From the NCBI GenBank assembly GCA_009739215.1, contig VSJF01000007.1, positions 1,116,001 through 1,180,000 of the forward strand: a stretch of DNA of 64,000 nt, read 5' to 3'. This DNA is from Floccularia luteovirens. Its lineage: Eukaryota; Basidiomycota; Agaricomycetes; Agaricales; Squamanitaceae. The notes beneath the pieces were generated by a model. That model worked only from the letters and a program-made list of their open reading frames with translations, had not been told where the DNA came from and did no database searches. Of the stretch, positions 1-13,205 are shown piece after piece. The position numbers and the translations under genes are program-made. Numbering within the stretch: position 1 is the stretch's first letter; every line of letters begins with the position of its first letter.

Positions 1-319
1 GCGCAATCACTATCCCGAAGGTGCTGCAAAAAAGAAAAGAAAAATTGGTTGTGTCATTATGTAATGCATGGAACTTTCGCATCATCTAGCAGTTAGCACA
101 TCTGTATATCTGTATCCCTCCAATATATCCTGATACCCATTCATCTACTCAAATAATTATTAGGAGATCAACATAGCCTTTGGCTAAAGCTATACCGAAT
201 GTTGCACGCTTATTTGTTTGTATTTGGCCATATAAAATAAAATTTCTACTCCGCCAACATCGCCTCTCTTCCCAAATCATCCACCTTGCTTTCACGTTTT
301 CTACTTTTCTTATATCTAA

Positions 320-2866
<2,547 letters not shown>

Positions 2867-3018
2867 TTTTTATTTTCTTCCTGCCTGTTGCATCTCCAGT
2901 CAGTATACTTCAGTGTGGGAAATGTAAGTCCACACCACGTGAATTCTCACTGCGCAATAGAGTTATACATAGAGCCTTCCACATATATATGTAAAATTGT
3001 TATAATCATTGGAACTCT

Positions 3019-3098
3019 CACCATTAAGGCCAATTGATATATCGTCAAAATTTGGATGCACCAAATTGACGATCTTATCATTGCTGGCCTTAATGGTG
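3019..3098. repeat. Imperfect 80-nt inverted repeat at the 5' end of the hydrolase gene
   Basis: The outer arms CACCATTAAGGCCA (3019-3032) and TGGCCTTAATGGTG (3085-3098) are perfect reverse complements. The inner arms 3041-3055 and 3061-3073 also pair, with a 2-nt bulge and a short loop. The right arm lies over the presumed first codons of the hydrolase, so the left arm looks like an inverted duplication of the gene start. Confidence 0.85.
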
Positions 3099-4148
3099 CA
3101 AGTATTTCTACCACCGTCTGGCAATTCGCCACTGGTTGCACTTTTCCTTCTACACGGTCGTCACGGGTCCGCGAAGGAAGTTGAGAGCACCGTACAATCT
3201 GTCATTGAACTATTACAGCAACATGATCATCTTCAGCATGTTGTAATCATCACTTTTGTAGGTGCACGATGTTTTCTGTTGCGTAGAGCTGATTGAATGA
3301 CGAACCTTCAAGGATCATCGCAACCATGGTACGCGGTTGGTTAACATACAAGCAAATAATGTGTGGAGCCAAGAAAAAGAAAACAACAACGAACAACATG
3401 CGTACGTTTTATATTATTTACCGCTCATTCGTAAAAAGTATTGACTGATTGAGGATTAGAATAGACATGTATTCCATCCAAAGTTAGTTTTGCTTGGCAT
3501 AATAAACTTCAAATAACTCGATGATTGACATTTTCGAAAGCGGGTACGACTAGAGACATCAGTTTCTTGATTGACTTCCTGCCATCATTCCTATTTCCAA
3601 TGGGAGAGAGGGTGATTGCTGAGTGGGGTGTCTCAGGAATTAGTCTTGGCGGTCATTCTACATGGCTGGCGCTTTGTCAAGGTAAGGGATTTTTGTTGAA
3701 GAATCATATTTTAGCAATATTGCTGATGCTGGACTTTTTGGGGACTTTTCAAGATAAGCGCGTCAAGTTTGGTTTTCCTATTATTGGATGCCCAGATTAT
3801 TTGACTTTGATAAATCATCGAGCAAAACAGTCCGGAATACCTCTTGCTCCTCCCTATTTCCCTGCTACATTTACTGCGTTGTTACGTAACGTGGACCCTC
3901 CATCCACTCCGTATCAGGCGTTGGATACATCCAATCCATTCCTTGGGAAGAAAATTCTAGTGTTATCGGGGAAAGATGATACCCTTGTGCCCTGGTTAGC
4001 AAGTCAAGAGTTTGTCGCAAATTTACAGGTTGGACCAAATGGTGTCAAGAAAGTCTTTGTACAAGAGGGAGTCGGCCATCTGTGTACACCAGAAATGCTG
4101 CAGAACATGGTCGAATTCTTGGTAGCAGAAGTGTTGGAAAAGAATTAA
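3093..4148 (+). CDS. Alpha/beta-hydrolase fold protein (fungal family)
   Basis: Probable serine hydrolase; the substrate is unknown. Exons: 3093-3257, 3313-3401, 3460-3482, 3541-3681, 3754-4148. Visible are a beta-strand with LFLLHGRHGS (oxyanion region), DHRNHGTR, the nucleophile elbow GISLGGHS (G-x-S-x-G, catalytic Ser), an acid candidate in SGKDDTLVPW and the catalytic His in GVGHLC. The frame is continuous after joining. The start is unclear. ATG 3093 gives MVQVFLPPSG. A better family-like N-terminus (IDDLIIAGLN) lies in another frame from ATG 3057 and is one base out of register at the hairpin. A longer frame upstream to 3009 has only a weak case. Intron 3682-3753 is 72 nt, a multiple of three with no stop, so retention would add 24 residues to the protein. 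Confidence 0.8.
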
Positions 4149-4405
4149 TAAATGTTAAACGCAAACAGTATGTAGTGCACGCAAGGAAAAGACATAAGCA
4201 GATTTATGATGTAATTTTATATCATCGAATTTATCGACTTCACTAGCCTGAAAATCCAGACAATTGTATCTATATATATTATAAACAGTTTTATAGGTTG
4301 ATAAAGTCAGCATAGCTAAGAGTGCAAAACCTTCAAAATAAAAGGCTTGTTTTTATCATAGGGCGAAATGGTCATAATTATACTCCACGGTTTAGCGGTA
4401 TCTAT

Positions 4406-6323
4406 CTAAGGTTTATCTTTGAAAATTCTCTCAATGGCTTTGCTAGAGTACGACTTAGGTCTTTCCAGGGCTAAGAGCAAAAAGTCAGTTTGTTAGACAT
4501 AAAATCCAAGCAGAACGACATACGAGCACCAAGGGCGCGATCCCAAATCAATTGAGCAGCAACACCGAATGCACGTGAAACACCAAACAAGACAGTATAG
4601 AATTGCATTTGATCCAATCCGTAATGGGTTAGTAGAACACCAGAGTGAGCGTCAACATTCGGCCATGGGTTCTTTGCTTTCCCAGCCTTGAGGGAATCAT
4701 AAGTAGTGCATTCAAAAATTTAAGGAAATAAAATCGAACCTCTAACAGGATGTCTGGTACTAGGTTATAGATTTGGCCAACAAGCCTGAACAACTTGTCA
4801 TCAGGGAGATGTTTCAGGGCGAACTCCCGTTGAGCAGTGTACCGTGGATCGGTCTTCCGGAGAACGGCATGTCCATATCCTGGAACTACCTGACCGGCCT
4901 TGAGAGTCGACCAGACATACTCCTTGACAGCCTGATCGGAAGCATCTTCCCCAATATTGGACTGCATTTTACGCAACCACAGAAGCACTTCTTGGTTAGC
5001 GAGGCCATGTAGTGGGCCAGCCAAGCCATTGAGTGCAGCACCGTAAGCCAAGAAAGGATCTGACAGAGCGGAACCGACTAATTTGCCTGTATGCGCTGAA
5101 ACGTTACCACCTTCATGGTCACTAGCACAGAGTGGACTTAATATCCATGCGTACATGCTGTGAGGAGTCAACTTACGTGTGGATGGTCAAGTAAAGGCGG
5201 AGTAACTCGACGAAACCAGGGTCCTCCCCGAAGCCAAGAAGAGTTGCAAGATTGTATGAGTAATCCTTGGCGGAATCGATCGCAGGAAGTTTTCCGTCAC
5301 CGAATATGTTGCGATAAATACGTCCGGCAATATTGGGGAGCTTTGCAATACTAGTGTGGACGTCAAGAAATTAGTACTTTGAAGATAGACTGAGATAAAA
5401 ATACACACAGATCCATAGAATCTTCAAAGGTGCTGTTCCAATACTCTTTTTTAGAGATACCTTCCTGGTAAGCCTTTGCAAACGCAGAATCATGATTTAA
5501 CTAGGAAAGATTTGACTTGTTAGAATGTATGGGTTTACATTATCATAATACTTACTGCAGTGACTGCCAAACTGAACTGACTCATGGGATGCAAAGTTGG
5601 AGGGCATCTGTCCAGAATCTCTTCAACGAAGTCCGGGATAGCTGAGCGGGCAGCCCAATCCTTGGAGAGCTCGGTAACTTGTTCTGCGGTGGGTATTTCT
5701 CCAGTTACAAGAAGCCAGAACAGTCCTTCCGGTAGCGGCTCTGAACCACCAGGAGCCTTGGGCAAGAGATTCTGGATTTCAGGAATAGTCTTGCCGCGGA
5801 ATCGAATTCCTTCCTCTATAAATGTTGTGAGTGAAAGGATAAAACACACGTGACCACAAAGAACACACCTGCATCCAACACGGAACCGTCCCAAATGAGA
5901 GCGGGAAGACCGCGCATACCACTATACAGATCAAAGAGAATTAATAATAATAATTGAAGGATCATTAGACGACGAACCCGTAAAGTTGGTCAACGAGGAC
6001 GGGTCCGAAAGATTTTTTGCCATAGGTAGCACGAATGCGCTTGACCTAAAAATGTAATGACGACATCATTAATATTTGTTGATGAAAATACTCGGGACTA
6101 ACATTTTCAATTTCTTGGGGAATGAGTTCAGCCAGCCTCTCTTTCAAGGTGACAGGCTTCGCCGATGTTGATGAAAAGCGCGCCGCGGGGAAAGCTGCAC
6201 GAATTACAGAAGGTCGCGACTGTAGAATTAGACAACAGAGCAATGAAATGAGGACTCGTGACGTAGAAGGAGAAACATGACAATACTGACAACTTTGAGA
6301 AGGGAGCGAGCTGAGGCTGCCAT
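4406..6323 (-). CDS. CIT1: Citrate synthase, mitochondrial
   Basis: Condenses oxaloacetate and acetyl-CoA to citrate, the first step of the TCA cycle, in the mitochondrial matrix. The start codon at 6321-6323 opens a basic, Ser/Ala-rich presequence ([10 protein letters not shown], then [15 protein letters not shown]). Nine or so exons join in frame. The family signatures are present: [10 protein letters not shown] with the oxaloacetate-binding His, [17 protein letters not shown] with the second catalytic His, and NVDAHSG with the catalytic Asp. The C-terminus ([18 protein letters not shown]) lies after the last intron, with the stop at 4406-4408. The length is about that of other fungal mitochondrial enzymes. 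It is divergently transcribed from TRM8 over 217 bp. No missing residue was seen. Confidence 0.95.
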
Positions 6324-6540
6324 TTTATTGAAGAAAGGAAAATGGGGAGAGTGGGGAGATAGTGTGGGCTGAGAGGTGGAACTGAGAGTTGGAGTCGAAC
6401 AGCAAAGCTGGCTAGCTGGTTTTTTTATTTTTTAAAACAGAATTTCGTTCCGGGATTCTCCATTTCACAACACGTGACCGCTAACCAGAGTGATTAAAAT
6501 AATCCAAATCTCTTGAATCTCTTGAAAACATTTATTAAAA
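6324..6540. promoter_or_regulatory. Shared divergent promoter region, CIT1 / TRM8
   Basis: This 217-bp gap lies between the two start codons. It is T/A-rich with a CACGTG core at 6471-6476 (CAACACGTGACC), an E-box that could bind a bHLH factor. No TATA box is obvious. The regulatory role follows from position only. Confidence 0.5.
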
Positions 6541-7443
6541 ATGACAAAACGTAAACATCCAGAGTCAGCCATCCAACATGTACAACAGACCCAGTTACTC
6601 CCCCAAGTCAGTTATGAATAATCTCTATTTTGATTTATATTTATATTCCGACCGTGTATGTAGAAAAAGCACTACAGACAGCGGGCACATGCAAACCCGT
6701 TCTCTGATCATTCACTCGATTACCCCGCTTCCCCCAAATCAATTGACTGGTCACTCTTCTACCCTGCTGATATTCTTTCCGGAAACAAAACTCCTGAATT
6801 TGCCGATATTGGCTGTGGTTTCGGAGGTCTCTTGATTGCGCTTGCTCCGGAATATCCAGACACATTGATGTTGGGTCAGTCTTGAATGTACTCCAGAATA
6901 CAATCTACTCCCTCACGGCGCTGCATAGGTATGGAGATCCGTGTGCAAGTCTCCCAGTATGTCCAAGACCGTATATCTGCCCTTCGCGTAACCGCTGCTA
7001 CTGAAAATCCGACGTCTTCCTCCGCTCATTTTAAGAATGTATCGGTTGTCCGCGCAAATGCCATGAAATTCTTGCCGAACTATTTCGCGAAACATTCCCT
7101 TACTTCAATTTTCTTTCTTTTCCCCGATCCCCATTTCAAGTCCCGCAAGCACAAAGCACGAATTATTTCGCCAACACTGCTAGCAGAATACGCCTATGTG
7201 CTTCATCCAGGAGGTATTGTATACACAATTACGGACGTCAAGGATCTACACGATTGGATGAGAACACACTTCGAAGCCTTTCCCCTTTTCGAACCAATTG
7301 ATGAAGACACCTTACGTGCCTCAGGTAAAGGTCCTATATTAGATGCTGTTTATGCAAGTACAGAAGAAGGTAAAAAGGTGGAGAGAAACGGAGGTGAAAA
7401 ATGGTTAGCCTGTTTCAAACGCATAGTGGCATTGCGATCATGA
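6541..7443 (+). CDS. TRM8: tRNA (guanine-N7-)-methyltransferase catalytic subunit
   Basis: Transfers a methyl group from SAM to G46 in the variable loop of tRNAs, working with the WD40 partner Trm82. Exons: 6541-6606, 6664-6874, 6929-7443; both introns use GTCAGT donors. The N-terminal block RQRAHANPFSDH is diagnostic of the family. The SAM-binding motif I follows (FADIGCGFGG), with MEIR as the acidic ribose-binding region. FLFPDPHFKSRKHKARI is the conserved catalytic/tRNA-binding stretch. ITDVKDLHDWM lies near the C-terminus. The start at 6541 is the first ATG and gives a short Lys-rich head typical of the family. It is convergent with RRP41, with only 51 bp between the stops. Confidence 0.93.
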
Positions 7444-7494
7444 AGAGATACCATAGGCAATGTGTAAATTTATGTCTATAGAATCCTGTAAATT

Positions 7495-8429
7495 TTAGTC
7501 GTTTTCTCTGTCATCCATGTCTCTGTCATCCATCTCACCACCTTTTGTACGGGCACCTGAGTCAAGGGCCGTAACAAGGCGCAATGATTTTGCCAATATC
7601 GCCTCCCTCATTTCGGCATATAACACTTTCCCCCCGTCGGCAGCCAATTGGAAGACCTCTTCAAATCTATCTATATGTAGTCGCGTCTCCATCGCCAGTA
7701 ACGTTACTTTACCCGAGGATGGCATAACCGCGACAGTGACATTTGGTATATCATTTTCTTCCAGCAGTGTCAAGTCGAGCATTGGGGAGGTCGAATATAC
7801 ACCTCCCGTGAGAGCACACACAAAATCCAGCATCGGTATTCCAGCGCTTATCAGTGCTAATGTAGTCGCGTTGATACATGCTTGAAGCAATCCCCCATCT
7901 TGCTGCAATACTTGGACAAAAATATCGATTTGAGACCGAGGATAAAGATTTGTTTGGATCACAGGCTCAAACGTTGATTTTATTGTTGAGGCAATCTCCA
8001 ATATGCGTCTAGAACCGAGCGAGGTACTAATATAAACATAACCGATAATCGGATAGTGATATGTCCTACTTACTTGTCACCTCGAGATCGTTTTCTTCGT
8101 TCTCCTGTGCTAAAAGTGGCCATATTCACTTCAACGTTGAGGTTGGCACGATCGTGGATGGTCTGCGAGCGCATTTTTGCCTCTCTCGGACCGAAAACAG
8201 AGACGAGAACTTGGGTAAGGCCGTGATTGAGGATAGCTGAACCATCCGCAAGACCTTGCTGTGACAGATCGATTGTCAAATCGCGTAGCTCGAACTGCCG
8301 CCGTCCATCAGAACGAAAATGGCCTTCATTAAGTATTTCCACTCTAGAACCCTGGAGTATTTGAAGAACAACCCTCGGGAATCAGTGTGCCAACAAAAAG
8401 GGGATGAAAGAATAAAGAAAGCGTACCAT
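7495..8429 (-). CDS. RRP41: Exosome core subunit Rrp41/Ski6 (RNase PH fold)
   Basis: Structural subunit of the eukaryotic exosome ring, which threads RNA to Rrp44/Rrp6 in nucleus and cytoplasm. The main exons (about 8345 down to 8073, then 8005 down to 7495) encode FRSDGRRQFELR, LADGSAILNHGLTQVLVSVFGP, RSQIDIFVQVLQQDGGLLQACINA and a C-terminal RNase PH domain. They end in an acidic/Arg tail with repeated DDRD units. The family's first residues (SRVEILN) have no ATG. An acceptor CTCCAG just upstream joins to an ATG at 8427-8429 that is followed at once by donor GTACGC, giving MGSRVEILN. So exon 1 contributes only the initiator codon, as in DBP2. It is divergent from NPT1. Confidence 0.9.
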
Positions 8430-8634
8430 ATAGGTCAGGGAAGACAACCTTGTTTTTTGAACGTTCCGCGGGTGTGATAGATGTGTATATAGTCCGATCA
8501 CTAAAGGCGATGTAGGGCGATGCTCCTTGCTAATTATTATTGTCATCATTATTCAATCATCCAGTATCCATGCTACCATATAAACACCATCCCTAACTCC
8601 TCCTACCTCCTACCTCCTTTTCTTTCCTTCCATC
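8430..8634. promoter_or_regulatory. Shared divergent promoter region, RRP41 / NPT1
   Basis: This 205-bp gap lies between the two start codons. The NPT1 side is a C/T-rich tract (TCCTACCTCCTACCTCC at about 8599-8615), as often seen before fungal start codons. No further site was recognised. Confidence 0.45.
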
Positions 8635-10351
8635 ATGTCTGCAGTATACACAAACCTTGCCATTCCCAGCTCCATCTTGGACACCGACTTGTACAAGGCA
8701 CATACGTTCTTTATCATCTATCTAACAAGTCACCAACAGTTCTCCTAGATGACAATGCAGCAAGCTGTTTTGCACCACTTTCCAGATGTTCGCGCAACCT
8801 ACCGCTTTACAAACCGCGACAAAACTGCTTTATTCAGCCGCCAGGCTATAGAACGTTTCAGAACTTCTGTTTCCTGTCAGTCTCAGTTCCTGATACCAAA
8901 ATGGGTTTCATCTTACCCCACTCTCATATAGTCTTCACGGATCTTTCCTTGACTCCAACTGAATGTGATTGGTTAAGGGAGACGTGTCCATACTTCACCC
9001 AAGAATATCTTGAATATCTCGCTGCTTATCGCTACAAGCCTGAACAAGTACTGGTAAATTTTATCCCCATTTCAGATGATGGGTTGTTTGGGCACGTTGA
9101 GATTGAAGCATCTGGTCCATGGGTTGAAACTATACTATGGGAAGTCCCACTCATGGCTTGCTTGAGCGAGACCTACTTTCAGGCGGTGAAGACAGACTGG
9201 ACATACAGCAACCAAGAAGGTCCGTGTTTCTCTGGAGCCGCTGATCCAATTTAACAACCAATAACATGCAGAACTCGCATACTCCAAAGCTAAAGCGCTT
9301 CTTGAAGGGCACTGCACATTCAGTGAATTTGGAACTCGAAGACGCCGATCATATCACACACAAGATATTGTTGTCTCATCCCTTGCTAAAGCTTCAGCAG
9401 ACATCCCAAATAACGGGAAGTTCACAGGCACGAGTAATGTATGTCACGTCCTATGCAAACTTTATTTTTCTTCACATACTCCAGGTGCATTTTGCGCACA
9501 AGTATTCACTCAACCCGATCGGAACAATTGCGCAGTGAGTACTTCCTTTCTGACCCACGTTATATTCTCAGCTTTTTCTGTCAGTGAGTGGTTTATGGGG
9601 GTAAGGTCTTGATTAGGATTTGTATAGTTTCAATTTAACACGCTCACAAGGTTGGCGCATTGCAAGGGTATGAAAATGTTAATTCCACGGCATTAAAATT
9701 ATGGGAACAAGTTTACCCAAACAATGCTCCACTGATCGCGCTCACCGACACTTTCTCAACCATCGCATTTTTCAAGGTATGCAGAAGAATTTCTCGCGTG
9801 ACTCGCAATACAGACTATTATGTAGGAATTTGTAGCTGACGTTGAACGTGCCCAACGGTGGACTGGCTTACGCCAAGATTCTGGTGATCCATTTTCGTTC
9901 GCCCCTCGTGTTCAGGAGATGTACAACTCTATCGGTATTGATCACCAGACAAAGGCCCTTATCTTCTCAGATGCTTTGAATATCGATAAAGCTCTTCGTC
10001 TTCAGAAACAATGCGACGAACTAGGTTTCGAAAAAGGTCATTCTATGTCTCCCTATGTTGTGTTACTACTGAAAACTAAAAAAAAATTAGTCTCATATGG
10101 GATCGGGACTTTTTTCACCAACGACTTCAATACGAAATCAAGTGGTGGAACTGAGAAGAGCAAAGCCTTGAACATCGTCATCAAACTCTCTTCTGTGAAT
10201 GAAAAGCCATGCATCAAGCTCAGTGATGATCTGACAAAAGTTCGTGAAATCTCTCTCCAAAAATATCCGCACACTGAAAATTTCTTTCTAGAATACTGGT
10301 GATAAAGCGACTATAGAACATGTGAAGAAGATCTTTGATCTCCCAATGTGA
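8635..10351 (+). CDS. NPT1: Nicotinate phosphoribosyltransferase
   Basis: Makes nicotinate mononucleotide from nicotinate and PRPP with ATP, in the Preiss-Handler NAD salvage route. About ten exons join in frame. Landmarks are SILDTDLYK, then [42 protein letters not shown], the loop GTIAHEWFMG whose His is phosphorylated in the family, [15 protein letters not shown] (phosphate binding), LIFSDALN and GIGTFFTND. It ends with KKIFDLPM at 10349-10351. Intron 1 (8698-8748) must be GC-AG (AAG|GCACAT ... CCTAG): DLYK joined to MTMQQ is the conserved sequence and no GT donor gives an open frame. The second intron uses GTCAGT. It is about 430 residues, the usual size. Confidence 0.92.
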
Positions 10352-10696
10352 CGGACCTCCCTTCTGGTACACAGTATTTTAGACAGTGATGCTTTAGTCG
10401 ATTCACTATCCGGGTATCTGGACCCTCGGGGCCTCAGGCTTCATGTACTACCAACATGTCGCAGCACTATCACATGTATATATCACTAGATTCTTACTCA
10501 ATGTAATTCGTACGATTAAGTACTGTTTATAAATTTTCCAGCCACGAGTAACAGATTAACTGTACCATCATTGGCATGATGTCTTGTCTGTTCGCCTCAC
10601 TACATACGCATCATCATGTACTCCCTCGTTTGAGCCTGGCAAGCACGTGACAAAAATATCAAATTTGGATTCACATTGACAACATTAACGAATCCA
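10352..10696. other. Intergenic, NPT1 3' end and upstream of zinc-finger gene
   Basis: 345 bp with no coding potential I can support. It should hold the NPT1 3' UTR and the promoter of the next gene. No RNA gene or repeat was seen. Confidence 0.5.
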
Positions 10697-11539
10697 ATGG
10701 CAGACGTTCGCGCCCTTCTCAGAGCAAAACGACAAGAAGCGCAGGTATCACATCCATTTGCGTCCTACAATACTTCCGGTCAATTAAAATGTACCATATG
10801 CGGTACAGTCGTGAAGCAAGCATCAGGATGGGAAGGCCACTTGGGCAGTAAAGCGCATCGAAATAATGTCGTTCGTGTTAGAGAAGAAGAGTTGAAGGAG
10901 CAGCAGAGATTACAGAAGGAACAAGAGTTGGAGAAACTGCGGGAGATGGAAATAACAGTGGCAACGGGAAAGCGGAAGGCCGATGATGAGGAACCAGAGG
11001 TTGAAGGGGAAACGAAGAAACAGAAGGTCGATTCCATGCAACAGAGTAGTGATGCTGGTGGTGGTGGTAGCTCTTTCCCAACTGATTTCTTCTCCGACGC
11101 ATCTCGTGCTCCTATAACATCATACCCTGACGACTCCGACAACGAGGAAGAACCTGCTATGGCACAGGTCCAGACATCCCAACAAACTCCTTCCGTGATA
11201 GATCACGAGTATGAACGTTTTCAACGCGAGCTGTTAAACGGCCCCGATTATCGCGAAACATATGATCGTGCTACCGTTTTTGCTGAGCCAGAAATGGCAC
11301 CAGAGGCACCAGAAGGGTTCCCCGCTAATGAACCCGCTGTGGAAACGGGTGTACAACAAAACGTCCTCGACGAAGATGAAGTCAGGAAGAGAAAGGAGCA
11401 AGAAGATAGGGAGCTAATTATGGACCGTTTGTTAGATGAAGAGAGGGCACAGGAGGAGGCAGATACAAAAGTACGACTGATGAAGAGTAGAATTGAAACA
11501 TTGAAAAAGAAACGGGAGGTTGCCAAATCCAAAAGTTAA
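10697..11539 (+). CDS. ZNF830/CCDC16-like C2H2 zinc-finger protein
   Basis: The family is a nuclear protein found with spliceosomal and XAB2-type complexes and implicated in genome stability. It is a single-exon frame. The ATG at 10697 (MADVRALLRAKR) is the real start; the frame runs further upstream only through non-ATG codons. The N-terminal block VRALLRAKRQEA and the single zinc finger (residues about 32-56: CTICGTVVKQASGWEGHLGSKAHR, C-x2-C...H-x5-H type, listed here in two overlapping parts in the original family) match the family. A Lys/Glu coiled coil, a low-complexity region, YERFQREL and a C-terminal charged helix (MDRLLDEERAQEEAD) follow. It is convergent with COX10, 85 bp apart. Confidence 0.82.
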   Translation: MADVRALLRAKRQEAQVSHPFASYNTSGQLKCTICGTVVKQASGWEGHLGSKAHRNNVVRVREEELKEQQRLQKEQELEKLREMEITVATGKRKADDEEPEVEGETKKQKVDSMQQSSDAGGGGSSFPTDFFSDASRAPITSYPDDSDNEEEPAMAQVQTSQQTPSVIDHEYERFQRELLNGPDYRETYDRATVFAEPEMAPEAPEGFPANEPAVETGVQQNVLDEDEVRKRKEQEDRELIMDRLLDEERAQEEADTKVRLMKSRIETLKKKREVAKSKS

Positions 11540-11624
11540 TACAGCCTTCCACTCTTTTATCTCATGACCACTCAGCGGTAAGTGTACAAATTGTTGCTGG
11601 CTCACCAGTCAACGGAGCTTTTTA

Positions 11625-12899
11625 TTAATTAGACGCTATTACAGGTAGTTTTGTATCTTTTGTGGCCGTTTTATCTGCTTCACCATCGCGCAAACCTATC
11701 CACTGGAACCAATCCATGCCTTGCTTGTGCACCATCATCAACCCCATCACGACAGGCAGATACCAGAGACTGTGTTGGAAAACAACCTTGGCTTCTTTTT
11801 CCCCTCCACTCCGCCAAAACCTCCAGGCAGCTCTCGTACAGATAAAATTAGGAATAAATGAAGTAATTGCAAATACCCATGTAGTCAATCCAGACAGAGG
11901 GATCAAAATTGAACAAAGAGGAATTAGAAGAACCGCATGTCGGAGTGATACCAAAGCATTCTTCGCGGGCGAAAGCACCGAAAGCATTTTGTAACCAGCT
12001 TGAGCGTATGAAGCTCGCACTAGATATGAAAGTGAGTTGAAATGGGGAAATTGCCAGCTATAAAGCAGAATTGATAAAGCCAGAGGAGACAAGGGGTTGT
12101 CAATGAGACTGAGATCGATTGGCACGGGTGTTGCAGAAGACAGGAAAGAAGGGAGGAAGAGTTCAATGGGATATGTGGAGCTTGGCAGAAGTCTGCCCCC
12201 ACAGGCTGTCCAGCCTATGAGAGGCGGGATGGCTCCGACAACTGCTCCGACCCATGTGTTGAATGTGCTTTTTCTTTTCATCCAGGTATAGACGCCAGCG
12301 TATAGAGCAATATTTGTGACGCCGAGCAGAGCGGCTGTTGGACTGGTCATGGTCCATAATATGGCGGGTCCTGCAAATCCCGTGGCTATGGCAAAACACG
12401 TCGCGTGCAATGGTGAAATAGCTCTCCGAACAAGGGGCCGGGAACGGGTGCGAAGCATTTGTGCATCAAAGGGAACTTCCTGAAGTTGATTAAGTGTGTT
12501 CGCGGATGCAGAACACAAGGCTGTTCCAATGGCAGTTGAGAGCAGTACTGGAACAGTTGCTGGCAGAGGTGACAGAGCAACCCCTGACATTGCTGTAAGA
12601 ACGACCAATGTCGTCAGTCGCATCTTTGAAAGCTGTGCATAGATTTTTAAGAGCCGCCGGGGTGTGAGCGTGTCAACCTTCTTGTATGAAGAAAGCGGAA
12701 CCAGTTTTTGATTAGGAATGCTAGCAAATTCGTAAGAAATATTTCTTCCATTGCGAAGGGTTTGTTCAGAAGAATGCCACTGAGAGTTGTGAAAAAAGAA
12801 AGAGGTAAATAACGGTTGTGCTGAAGAGGAGATATGTCTGATGCCTGGCTGTGCAAGAGTTACTCTGCGTCTGCAAACAGACAAAATCGACGTCTGCAT
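11625..12899 (-). CDS. COX10: Protoheme IX farnesyltransferase, mitochondrial
   Basis: Converts heme B to heme O in the inner mitochondrial membrane, the first step of heme A synthesis for cytochrome c oxidase. It is a single exon. The start was set at ATG 12897-12899, which opens a basic presequence (MQTSILSVCRRRVTLAQPG). The open frame extends 18 codons upstream but begins with a non-ATG codon. The UbiA-type prenyltransferase core shows KIYAQLSKMRLTTLVVLTAM, the substrate-binding region NTLNQLQEVPFDAQMLRT with RPLVR, and YTWMKRKSTFNTWVGAVVGA. Seven to nine hydrophobic segments follow. It is about 424 residues. It shares a 306-bp divergent promoter with U1-70K. Confidence 0.93.
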   Translation of the reverse strand: MQTSILSVCRRRVTLAQPGIRHISSSAQPLFTSFFFHNSQWHSSEQTLRNGRNISYEFASIPNQKLVPLSSYKKVDTLTPRRLLKIYAQLSKMRLTTLVVLTAMSGVALSPLPATVPVLLSTAIGTALCSASANTLNQLQEVPFDAQMLRTRSRPLVRRAISPLHATCFAIATGFAGPAILWTMTSPTAALLGVTNIALYAGVYTWMKRKSTFNTWVGAVVGAIPPLIGWTACGGRLLPSSTYPIELFLPSFLSSATPVPIDLSLIDNPLSPLALSILLYSWQFPHFNSLSYLVRASYAQAGYKMLSVLSPAKNALVSLRHAVLLIPLCSILIPLSGLTTWVFAITSFIPNFICTRAAWRFWRSGGEKEAKVVFQHSLWYLPVVMGLMMVHKQGMDWFQWIGLRDGEADKTATKDTKLPVIASN

Positions 12900-13205
12900 A
12901 TTTAGCTGTGAAGCGGAAATGCAGATACAGTTATGAATATTTGGCTCGTCCAACCAGATAGCTACTCACAATCATGCAGATTCTGAACGCCACGCAAGGC
13001 GACAAATAAATTTCGAGTGAATGTTACTGGTTGAGCGGAGTTTTAAAAAAGAGAAATTCCCAAAGACAAACTTGCAACGTTCAACCTGAACCGCATCTCA
13101 CCGTCATCGTTCAATGCTTTTCTCTCTTGTCTTGTAAACAACCAGCGTACATACTTTTGATTCATATTTTTACTTTAACCCCGCCTTCTATCCTTTTATC
13201 AAAAA
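12900..13205. promoter_or_regulatory. Divergent promoter region, COX10 / U1-70K
   Basis: 306 bp between start codons. The U1-70K side is C/T-rich with a T-rich stretch at about 13155-13200. No specific site was recognised. Confidence 0.4.
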
